Assembly (NCBI GenBank): GCA_964371835.1
Contig: CAYJOP010000088.1
Coordinates: forward strand, 1-8,501
DNA from: CAYJAD01 sp964371835
Lineage (GTDB): Bacteria; Desulfobacterota; Desulfovibrionia; Desulfovibrionales; Desulfovibrionaceae
Direction: 5' to 3'
DNA: 8,501 bases
Below the pieces are notes generated by a model. The model had not been told where the DNA came from. It saw only the letters and a program-made list of their open reading frames with translations, and made no database searches. Position numbers and translations under genes: made by a program. Position 1 is the stretch's first letter. Each line of letters starts with the position of its first letter. Positions 1 through 4,725 of this stretch are shown piece after piece.

Positions 1-55
1 ATTAATTTCCATTTGCATAAAGTCTGCCGACTAAGTGGATAAAGGTCAAAATTTC
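1..55 (-). repeat. 55-bp direct repeat, left copy (duplicated 3' end of aroK)
   Basis: Bases 1-55 are identical to 187-241, and the match stops at base 56 (c) versus 242 (a). In the right copy this stretch encodes the last 17 residues and stop codon of shikimate kinase on the minus strand; here it is an orphan gene tail that runs directly into two C6 runs. The repeat starts on the first base of the window, so its left limit cannot be seen. It may be a true duplication, one unit of a 186-bp tandem array, or an assembly-edge artefact. Confidence 0.9.
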
Positions 56-107
56 CCCCCAGACCCCCCTTAAAAACTTTCAACGCCTCATTCCCAAGGG
101 AATGAGG
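47..107 (-). repeat. C-run half-palindrome with flanking hairpin (repeat family copy 1)
   Basis: The plus strand shows AAATTTC6, AGA, C6, then taaaaactttcaacgcct at 71-88, running straight into a perfect hairpin (10-bp arms CCTCATTCCC/GGGAATGAGG, loop AA, 86-107). Bases 71-88 match the reverse complement of 956-973 at 17 of 18 positions, and the C6/C6 block corresponds to the G6/G7 block at 982-996. This is therefore a second member of the element before hom, inverted and lacking the other half of the palindrome. Read on the minus strand, downstream of aroK, the hairpin is followed by AGTTTTTA, so weak terminator activity is possible. Confidence 0.7.
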
Positions 108-142
108 AAGTTATATCCTTACATCCTTAAACCTACGGAGTA

Positions 143-158
143 GCGTGCGTTAGCACGC
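143..158. repeat. Short hairpin downstream of aroK
   Basis: Arms GCGTGC and GCACGC are separated by the loop GTTA. No T-run follows on either strand, so it does not look like an intrinsic terminator. It lies between the two copies of the 55-bp direct repeat. Nothing coding is seen in 56-187. Confidence 0.5.
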
Positions 159-177
159 CTTAGAACGCAGGAGGCAG

Positions 178-202
178 GCAAATGGAATTAATTTCCATTT
201 GC
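178..202. repeat. 10-bp-arm inverted repeat spanning the aroK stop codon
   Basis: Perfect arms GCAAATGGAA (178-187) and TTCCATTTGC (193-202) flank a 5-nt loop that contains the aroK stop codon (188-190, minus strand). In the aroK mRNA this makes a hairpin over the termination codon. No U-tract follows, so it is not a canonical terminator. It could protect the mRNA 3' end. Confidence 0.6.
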
Positions 203-706
203 ATAAAGTCTGCCGACTAAGTGGATAAAGGTCAAAATTTCAGCAATTGATAATGTTGCATCCACTTCAAAATGTGCCGTGCTTTTATATAAATGCAAAC
301 GTTCAGCTAGTACGGTTTCAATCTCTGCAATTAGGCCTTGAGAGGTTAAGGCTGGACGATTGCCAGTATCATTATTTAATCTTTTAACTATGACCTTTGC
401 AGGAACTGACAAAAAACACACTTGCCCCTGTTCACGCATAAAATTTCTATTATTTTCATCAAGTATTATGCCCCCACCTGTGGCGTAAATAGTATTTTCT
501 TGGGTGCAGCTTTGTAAAATATTGCTCTCCCTTTTGCGAAAAGTAGGCCAGCCTTTTGCAGCCACCATATCAGCAATACTGCAATTATATTTTTGCTCAA
601 GCAAGGCATCAGTATCCACAAAATTCCAGCAAAGTTTATTTGCCAAACCCTGCCCAATGCTTGTTTTGCCAGCTCCTCGCATACCTATAAGAAAAAGTCT
701 TTGCAC
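188..706 (-). CDS. aroK: Shikimate kinase
   Basis: This 172-residue cytoplasmic enzyme phosphorylates shikimate with ATP to shikimate-3-phosphate, a step of chorismate and aromatic amino acid synthesis. The family landmarks are in order: Walker A GMRGAGKT (8-15), shikimate-binding DTD (31-33), Arg57 in FRKRE, the GGG motif (77-79), lid Arg117 in NRPAL and Arg136 near LYxxxA. Length is normal for AroK. The start is a GTG at 704-706; no ATG or GTG lies between it and an in-frame stop upstream, and a weak AGGTG lies 4 nt ahead. The gene is divergent from hom and has its own promoter, so it appears monocistronic in this window. The only oddity is that its last 17 codons are repeated at the window edge. 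The aroK/aroL distinction cannot be made from sequence alone. Confidence 0.95.
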   Translation of the reverse strand: MQRLFLIGMRGAGKTSIGQGLANKLCWNFVDTDALLEQKYNCSIADMVAAKGWPTFRKRESNILQSCTQENTIYATGGGIILDENNRNFMREQGQVCFLSVPAKVIVKRLNNDTGNRPALTSQGLIAEIETVLAERLHLYKSTAHFEVDATLSIAEILTFIHLVGRLYANGN

Positions 707-733
707 TTTGCACCTACAATAAATTATCCATTA

Positions 734-763
734 AAAATACCCCGATTTTCCTTGCTTTGTCAA
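734..763 (-). promoter_or_regulatory. aroK promoter (sigma70-type)
   Basis: On the minus strand a perfect -35 TTGACA (763-758) is followed after 18 nt by TATTTT (739-734). Transcription would start near 727, giving a leader of about 20 nt before the GTG start. The consensus -35 and the position make this the likely aroK promoter. Confidence 0.6.
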
Positions 764-847
764 GAAATAATGGCGGTTAACAGGCGAATTTACATGCAGT
801 AAGCCCGCAAGCTGCATACTAAAAATTCACTTTTTAAGCTGAAAGTA

Positions 848-877
848 TTTACAGATATGGGCCAAAAAGCTTATACA
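848..877 (+). promoter_or_regulatory. Possible hom promoter
   Basis: TTTACA (848-853) is separated by 18 nt from TATACA (872-877) on the plus strand. It is the best candidate I see upstream of the hairpin block, because a start downstream of the hairpins would leave no room for the ribosome binding site. If used, the hom leader would be about 190 nt and would carry both large hairpins. The match is moderate only. Confidence 0.3.
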
Positions 878-904
878 TATTTTTATATCTGCACAAATGC
901 AGAT
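852..904. repeat. Overlapping, mutually exclusive inverted repeats
   Basis: CAGATAT (852-858) can pair with ATATCTG (885-891). ATCTGCA (887-893) can instead pair with TGCAGAT (898-904). The two pairings share 887-891, so only one can form at a time. They lie in the aroK-hom intergenic region, on or just after the candidate hom promoter, and could be operator half-sites or alternative RNA folds. The arms are only 7 bp. Confidence 0.35.
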
Positions 905-929
905 GATGTACAAAGTAATAATTCATTTT

Positions 930-958
930 CCTAAAATATCCGTCTAGGATATTTTAGG
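930..958. repeat. 12-bp-arm perfect hairpin (flank of repeat copy 2)
   Basis: Arms CCTAAAATATCC (930-941) and GGATATTTTAGG (947-958) flank the loop GTCTA. It is followed on the plus strand by CGTTAAAAGTTTTTA, the same arrangement seen next to copy 1, although the hairpin arms are different in sequence. The T-run starts about 9 nt past the stem, so terminator function is uncertain. Confidence 0.75.
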
Positions 959-1050
959 CGTTAAAAGTTTTTACGGGTGATGGGGGGTCGGGGGGGAAGA
1001 GGGAAATTTTTCCAAAAATTTCCCTCTTCCCCCCAGAATTCCTAACGCCT
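956..1050 (+). repeat. Compound palindromic element with 21-bp perfect hairpin (repeat family copy 2)
   Basis: The outer arms AGGCGTTA (956-963) and TAACGCCT (1043-1050) enclose a 21-bp perfect hairpin. Its arms are 991-1011 (six G, AAGAGGGAAA, five T) and 1014-1034 (the exact complement), with a 2-nt CC loop. Bases 975-1003 also contain four G-runs (3, 6, 7, 3), which could form a G-quadruplex instead of the hairpin. Parts match 47-88 in inverted orientation, so this is a dispersed intergenic element. It ends about 15 nt before the hom Shine-Dalgarno, so it may block read-through or modulate hom expression. Confidence 0.8.
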
Positions 1051-1075
1051 TAACATAAAATATATGGAGCAAACA

Positions 1076-2368
1076 ATGCAAAATCGTAGAGCCCTTGTGG
1101 TTGGCATAGCTGGATTTGGTACAGTTGGTACGGGTGTTGTGCGTGTACTTGAGCAAAGTGCCGAGCTTATCAAAAGGCGTATTGGGCGTGATATTATTAT
1201 TAAGACAGTACTTGTGCGTGATACTAGCAAGGTTCGTGATTGTATTTTGCCAAGCTACACTGTGCTCACCACCAACCCAAGAGCCATTACAGATGATGCA
1301 GAAATTGATGTTGTGCTTGAATTAATGGGTGGCATTGACGCTGCAAAAGAGCTTATTTTGCGCTCCATGGAAAATGGCAAACATATTGTCACTGCTAACA
1401 AAGCTCTCTTAGCAGAGGCAGGAGATGATATTTTTAAGAAAGCTGAAGAAAAGGGCCTAAGCCTGCTTTACGAAGCAAGCGTTGCTGGCGGCATACCCAT
1501 TGTGCAAACTTTGAAAGAAAGCCTAAGCGGAAATAAAATTCAATCACTTGTAGGCATTTTAAACGGTACAAGTAATTATATTTTATCGCAAATGACCACC
1601 GAAGGCATGGATTTTGACACTGCCTTACAGGAGGCTCAGGAGCTTGGCTTTGCAGAGGCTGACCCAACCCTTGACATTGACGGTCATGACGCTGCCCATA
1701 AGCTCGTGTTATTAATACGTTTAGCATATGGTGTTGAGTATCCTTATACTAAAATGCCCATTAAAGGTATTCGGCATATGAGCAAAATGGACATTGAATT
1801 TGCAAGGGAATTTGGTTTTAGAATTAAGCTCTTGGCTCAAGTTTATGAAGTCGATGGCAAGCTTGAGGCTGGAGTTTTTCCAACCTTGGTGCATCATCGC
1901 TTCTTGGTGGCCAGTGTTGGCGGCTCATATAATGCTGTAAGGATTGAGGGGAATGCAGTTGGTTCTTTATTCTTGCATGGGCGCGGTGCAGGCGATATGC
2001 CTACGGCATCATCTGTGGTTAGTGATTTACTATGCATTGCCAGAGGCGAAGTTCCATATAATACTGGATTTACAAAGCAAGTTCTTGACCAAACTGACAT
2101 TTTGCCCCCAGCCGATGCTCGTTCAGCATATTATATGCGCGTGATGGTTAGTGATAGCGCTGGTGTTTTGCGCGATATTTCTGGCATTATGGCTGGAGAA
2201 GGCATAAGCATTGCTCAGGTGATACAAAAACCCGTAGAACAAGGCGCTGTGCCCTTAGTCTTTATGACACATGAAGCTGGCGCTGCCGCCATGGAAAGAG
2301 TTGTTAAAGAAATTGAAAAGGCAGGCCTTTTACAAGCACCTGTCGTTACATATAGAGTTTTGAGGTAG
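1076..2368 (+). CDS. hom: Homoserine dehydrogenase (with C-terminal ACT domain)
   Basis: Reduces aspartate semialdehyde to homoserine with NAD(P)H, feeding threonine, isoleucine and methionine synthesis in the cytoplasm. The 430-residue protein has an N-terminal Rossmann fold (GIAGFGTVGTG, about 10-20), the catalytic-domain segments TANKALLAE (106-114), LNGTSNYI (162-169) and EADPTLDIDGHDAAHKL (194-210) with the family's Asp and Lys residues, and a C-terminal ACT domain (about 351-430), usually the threonine feedback site. An in-frame ATG at 1064 would add four residues, but the GGAG at 1066-1069 overlaps that codon and sits 6 nt before the ATG at 1076, so 1076 is chosen. No aspartokinase or threonine synthase is adjacent. 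The stop is one base from the end of convergent mazF. Confidence 0.95.
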   Translation: MQNRRALVVGIAGFGTVGTGVVRVLEQSAELIKRRIGRDIIIKTVLVRDTSKVRDCILPSYTVLTTNPRAITDDAEIDVVLELMGGIDAAKELILRSMENGKHIVTANKALLAEAGDDIFKKAEEKGLSLLYEASVAGGIPIVQTLKESLSGNKIQSLVGILNGTSNYILSQMTTEGMDFDTALQEAQELGFAEADPTLDIDGHDAAHKLVLLIRLAYGVEYPYTKMPIKGIRHMSKMDIEFAREFGFRIKLLAQVYEVDGKLEAGVFPTLVHHRFLVASVGGSYNAVRIEGNAVGSLFLHGRGAGDMPTASSVVSDLLCIARGEVPYNTGFTKQVLDQTDILPPADARSAYYMRVMVSDSAGVLRDISGIMAGEGISIAQVIQKPVEQGAVPLVFMTHEAGAAAMERVVKEIEKAGLLQAPVVTYRVLR

Positions 2369-2369
2369 C

Positions 2370-2714
2370 TTAAACTAGCTCACCCATAATTGGTAAAAAT
2401 AGTGCAACCACGCCACGTGCAAACTCAATATCCACATGCTCTTTGAATTCGGCATTGCGTATGCGCCAGTCTAAACTACGAATTTGGTCACACAATACAA
2501 CGCCCTGTGTAGAACAAGACTGTGGAAGATTTAGCTCAAAAGGATAGCCCTTTTGCCTACTAGTAATGGGAGCAAGCAAACAAAGCCCCGTTTTCTCATT
2601 ATATGCTCGCAAGGAAAGCACTATGGCTGGCCGTCTGCCAGCTTGTTCATGTCCAGCTTGGGTGTCAAAGCTAAGCCATACAATATGCCCAATATCAGGA
2701 ACATATTTTACCAT
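2370..2714 (-). CDS. mazF: MazF/PemK-family endoribonuclease toxin
   Basis: This 114-residue protein matches the MazF/ChpB family along its whole length. Members cleave mRNA at short specific sequences and are neutralised by MazE. Visible hallmarks are the start VPDIGHIVWLSFD (5-17), the EQAGRRPAIVLS block with Arg28 at the catalytic arginine position, PITS with Thr51 at the catalytic threonine position, KGYPFE (55-60), and GVVLCDQIRSLDWR (71-84). The active site looks intact. Its ATG overlaps the last codons of mazE by 7 nt, with AAGGA just ahead, so the pair is translationally coupled with the antitoxin first. It converges on hom with a 1-nt gap and no visible terminator. Cleavage specificity cannot be predicted here. 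Confidence 0.92.
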   Translation of the reverse strand: MVKYVPDIGHIVWLSFDTQAGHEQAGRRPAIVLSLRAYNEKTGLCLLAPITSRQKGYPFELNLPQSCSTQGVVLCDQIRSLDWRIRNAEFKEHVDIEFARGVVALFLPIMGELV

Positions 2715-2953
2715 ATTTCCTTACCCTTTGCCTCACCCCAATCCACTTCATCGTGTTGATTTTCTGGAGTTATCTTGGCAAGCAATTCATCTAAATCATA
2801 TTTTTTGGGAATGGATGGTATTTTTACTGTAAATCCATCCTGCTCAGCATAGAATTCAAGAGGCGTTCCCCTTGTTATGGCAAGTTCTTGCACAAGAGCC
2901 TGAGGCAAGCGCACAGCCAAGGAATTACCCCATTGTGATACTTTTGTTTGCAT
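2708..2953 (-). CDS. mazE: MazE-family antitoxin (AbrB/MazE DNA-binding fold)
   Basis: An 81-residue labile antitoxin. The N-terminal swapped-hairpin DNA-binding domain carries the family signature VSQWGNSLAVRLPQALV (about 5-21), and the C-terminal tail (KYDLDELLAKITPENQ, then VDWGEAKGKEIW) is the segment that normally wraps MazF. The ATG at 2957-2959 lies only one base after GGAG (2961-2964). The ATG at 2951-2953 has 7-nt spacing and gives the typical MQTKVSQWGNS start, so it is preferred; the alternative adds two residues. It overlaps mazF by 7 nt. A 23-bp palindrome immediately upstream is the probable autoregulatory site bound by MazE or the MazEF complex. Confidence 0.93.
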   Translation of the reverse strand: MQTKVSQWGNSLAVRLPQALVQELAITRGTPLEFYAEQDGFTVKIPSIPKKYDLDELLAKITPENQHDEVDWGEAKGKEIW

Positions 2954-2964
2954 AATCATACTCC

Positions 2965-2987
2965 ATGTATATCATTATGATATACAT
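2965..2987. promoter_or_regulatory. mazEF operator palindrome
   Basis: ATGTATATCAT (2965-2975), a single central T, and ATGATATACAT (2977-2987) form a perfect palindrome with 11-bp arms. It abuts the mazE Shine-Dalgarno and covers the -10 element, as expected for an autorepressed toxin-antitoxin operon. That MazE binds it is inferred from family behaviour. Confidence 0.8.
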
Positions 2988-3005
2988 TCAAAATATAGAT
3001 TGCAA
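2977..3005 (-). promoter_or_regulatory. mazEF promoter
   Basis: On the minus strand TTGCAA (3005-3000), a 17-nt spacer and TATCAT (2982-2977) form a good sigma70-type promoter whose -10 lies inside the palindromic operator. Transcription would start near 2970, a few bases ahead of the Shine-Dalgarno. Bases 3006-3067 hold nothing else that I can support. Confidence 0.6.
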
Positions 3006-3067
3006 GAAAAAGATACACCGTACAATTGCATCACGGCACTAAAAAGGCATAAATTTTAGCTCAAACT

Positions 3068-4366
3068 CTACAAACGCCAGAAGGTAAAGCCTGCTTCTAG
3101 CATTTGTTGCTTATTGCAAAAGCCTTTAATGTCAAGCAGGATTACTTCTTTGCCTGCAAACATTTGGCGCAATTGTTCTGTACTTATGTTTTTGAAGCCC
3201 TCATGGCCCACCGCTAAAATTAGGGCGTCAAGGTCTTTTAATGCTTCAAGTGGTACAATTTTTTGTTTATATTCATGCATGGCTTCATGGGCATCAGCAT
3301 TGGGGTCATGCACGAGGGTGTTTACCCCATACTCTTGTAATTCTTTAACAATATCCACCACGCGTGTATTGCGAATGTCTGGTACATTTTCCTTAAAGGT
3401 AAAACCCAATACACCAACGTTTGAGCCTTTGACCTTGCAATCGGCGGCGATAAGTTTTTTAACGCACGTTTCTGCAATATATTTGCCCATATCATCATTA
3501 ATACGGCGTCCAGCAAGAATAATTTCTGGATTATAACCAAGCTCTTGCGCTTTATATGTAAGGTAGTAAGGATCAACGCCTATGCAATGCCCACCCACAA
3601 GACCTGGACGAAATGGTAAAAAATTCCATTTTGTGCCAGCGGCTTCTAATACTTCAAGGGTGTCTATATTCATGCGTTCAAATATTAAGGCCAGCTCATT
3701 AATGAGGGCAATATTAATATCACGCTGTGTATTTTCAATTACTTTAGCAGCTTCTGCAACTTTAATGCTTGAAGCTTTGTGGATGCCTGCGGTGACAATG
3801 CTACCGTAAAGGTCAGCCAATAAATTCAAGGTTTGCTCATCAGAACCAGCAACAATTTTGCAAATGGTTTCAAGCCTATGCACCTTGTCACCAGGGTTTA
3901 TACGTTCGGGAGAGTAGCCAACGCTAAAATCCTTACCAAAACTTAGGCCAGACTCTTGCTCCAAAATGGGTATGCATTCATCCTCAGTAACGCCAGGATA
4001 CACTGTGGATTCATAACAAACAATGCAGCCTTTTTGCATGTGTTTTCCAACAGTGCGACTAGCACTTATGACTGGCCTTAAGTCTGGCACCCTATGCTCA
4101 TCAACTGGTGTTGGCACAGCCACGATAATTATTTTTGCGTCAGCAAGAGTTTGTGGGTTATCACTAAATTTGGCAGTGCTTGCTTTAAGTTCATCATGAC
4201 TAACCTCATTGGTGCTGTCATAACCTTTGTTAAGCATTTCCACTCTTTTGCTTTGAATATCAAAACCAATTACAGAAAATTTACGCGCAAGGGACACAGC
4301 TAGGGGTAAGCCCACATAACCAAGACCAACTACAGCAACTTTTGTGTTTGTATTTATATTATTCAT
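3068..4366 (-). CDS. UDP-N-acetyl-D-hexosamine 6-dehydrogenase (TviB/WbpO type)
   Basis: A 432-residue nucleotide-sugar dehydrogenase. It should oxidise C6 of UDP-GlcNAc or UDP-GalNAc to the uronic acid in two NAD+-dependent steps, supplying capsule or O-antigen synthesis. Seen in order: Rossmann motif VVGLGYVGLP (12-21), VPTPVD (84-89), the YESTVYPG segment (118-125), VGYSPERINPGD (149-160), the central block with Lys208 and Asn212 (AEAAKVIENTQRD), GLVGGHCIGVDPYYL with catalytic Cys261, and GFTFKENVPDIRNTR (321-335) in the UDP-binding domain. It resembles TviB more than plain UDP-glucose dehydrogenase; the exact substrate is inferred. The ATG at 4364-4366 has AAGG 7 nt ahead. It stands alone: no epimerase, glycosyltransferase or transporter gene adjoins it. 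Confidence 0.9.
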   Translation of the reverse strand: MNNINTNTKVAVVGLGYVGLPLAVSLARKFSVIGFDIQSKRVEMLNKGYDSTNEVSHDELKASTAKFSDNPQTLADAKIIIVAVPTPVDEHRVPDLRPVISASRTVGKHMQKGCIVCYESTVYPGVTEDECIPILEQESGLSFGKDFSVGYSPERINPGDKVHRLETICKIVAGSDEQTLNLLADLYGSIVTAGIHKASSIKVAEAAKVIENTQRDINIALINELALIFERMNIDTLEVLEAAGTKWNFLPFRPGLVGGHCIGVDPYYLTYKAQELGYNPEIILAGRRINDDMGKYIAETCVKKLIAADCKVKGSNVGVLGFTFKENVPDIRNTRVVDIVKELQEYGVNTLVHDPNADAHEAMHEYKQKIVPLEALKDLDALILAVGHEGFKNISTEQLRQMFAGKEVILLDIKGFCNKQQMLEAGFTFWRL

Positions 4367-4403
4367 ATTTTAACCTTATTTAAAAAATTCCTGTCAAAAG
4401 AAA

Positions 4404-4432
4404 ATAATACTAATATTCTTTTTGGTTGGCAA
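4404..4432 (-). promoter_or_regulatory. Promoter of the UDP-sugar dehydrogenase gene
   Basis: Minus-strand TTGCCA (4432-4427), a 17-nt spacer and TATTAT (4409-4404) give a near-consensus promoter, with a leader of about 30 nt before the ATG at 4366. A second TTGACA (4397-4392) has no -10 that would leave room for a leader. Confidence 0.55.
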
Positions 4433-4435
4433 CCA
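4423..4435. promoter_or_regulatory. 13-bp palindrome between divergent promoters
   Basis: TGGTTG, a central G, and CAACCA form a perfect 6-bp-arm palindrome. It covers the -35 of the leftward dehydrogenase promoter and directly abuts the rightward TATAAT at 4436. It could be an operator acting on both; no regulator is identified. Confidence 0.4.
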
Positions 4436-4441
4436 TATAAT
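4436..4441 (+). promoter_or_regulatory. Rightward -10 box (TATAAT)
   Basis: A perfect TATAAT on the plus strand, 26 nt ahead of the small ORF at 4468. The region 17 nt upstream (ATATTC) is a poor -35, so activity is uncertain. The region is very AT-rich, so a chance match is possible. Confidence 0.35.
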
Positions 4442-4467
4442 AAGTGTTGTAAAAATAATTTTAAAAA

Positions 4468-4590
4468 ATGCAAAAAAAAACTTGCCAAGATAATGTTTTG
4501 CGCTTAGATTTTCCGACCGATGAACAAACACAAAGGATGGCGTTTTCTGAAGACGGAAACAAATCTTTGTTTATATTAGCAAAATTGTGA
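4468..4590 (+). CDS. Small ORF, 40 residues, unknown function
   Basis: ATG to TGA gives a 40-residue peptide beginning MQKKTCQDNVLRLDFP and ending SLFILAKL, mostly polar with a short hydrophobic tail and no transmembrane segment. I do not recognise a family, and it is not the C-terminus of ribosomal protein L7/L12. In its favour, it sits between a perfect -10 box and an intrinsic terminator that begins 8 nt after its stop. Against it, there is no Shine-Dalgarno, only an A-rich leader, and an in-frame stop lies two codons upstream. The same stretch could instead be a small RNA of about 190 nt or the leader of rpoB. Confidence 0.3.
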   Translation: MQKKTCQDNVLRLDFPTDEQTQRMAFSEDGNKSLFILAKL

Positions 4591-4598
4591 TTGCACCC

Positions 4599-4641
4599 AA
4601 ACCCATTAGCCTGCCTACACTTAGGATAGGTATGGGTTTTT
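4599..4641 (+). terminator. Rho-independent terminator ahead of rpoB
   Basis: AAACCCAT (4599-4606) pairs with ATGGGTTT (4632-4639). Inner pairs are CCT (4610-4612) with AGG (4628-4630) and CCTA (4614-4617) with TAGG (4622-4625), around a CACT loop. The 3' arm runs into a T5 tract (4637-4641). It ends transcription coming from the 4436 region, or acts as an attenuator if rpoB depends on that transcript. Confidence 0.75.
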
Positions 4642-4677
4642 GTCGTCTTGTTTTAGCCTTGTGCTAATAATACGACA
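4641..4677 (+). other. rpoB upstream hairpin 1
   Basis: TGTCGT (4641-4646) pairs with ACGACA (4672-4677), and inside it TTAGC (4653-4657) pairs with GCTAA (4663-4667) around a CTTGT loop. It starts at the end of the terminator T-run. The TAATAATAC stretch (4665-4673) inside it is also the best -10-like sequence for rpoB, with TTGTCG (4640-4645) as a 19-nt-spaced -35. I cannot tell whether this is promoter DNA or leader RNA. Confidence 0.4.
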
Positions 4678-4684
4678 TTTCCAA

Positions 4685-4700
4685 GCCCGCTTTGCGGGGC
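4685..4700 (+). other. rpoB leader hairpin 2
   Basis: CCCGC (4686-4690) pairs with GCGGG (4694-4698) across a TTT loop, closed by G4685-C4700 with G4699 bulged. It lies 15 nt before the rpoB GAGGT ribosome binding site (4716-4720) and has no following T-run. It is probably a leader structure rather than a terminator. Confidence 0.45.
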
Positions 4701-4725
4701 AACCGTTAGCTCTTTGAGGTATCCA

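Noticed and set aside
141..175. Integron attC-like site suggested by GCGTTAGC and nearby inverted repeats
   Set aside because: The core does not fit GTTRRRY at both ends and there is no integrase or cassette ORF.
857..934. 25-codon ORF (starts MGQKAYTYFYIC) as a threonine-attenuation leader peptide for hom
   Set aside because: It has only two Thr codons and one Ile codon, not clustered as in known thr leaders, and no Shine-Dalgarno.
3017..3037. Possible terminator for the dehydrogenase gene (CCGT/ACGG followed by T-rich minus strand)
   Set aside because: Only a 4-bp stem with an 11-nt loop; the T-run overlaps the mazE promoter region. Too weak to call.
3114..3536. 140-residue plus-strand ORF inside the dehydrogenase gene
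   Set aside because: Antisense shadow of a well-conserved enzyme, with no recognisable domain.
4392..4397. Second TTGACA upstream of the dehydrogenase gene as the main -35
   Set aside because: The matching -10 would be TAAAAT immediately before the ATG, leaving no leader or ribosome binding site; the TTGCCA/TATTAT pair fits better.
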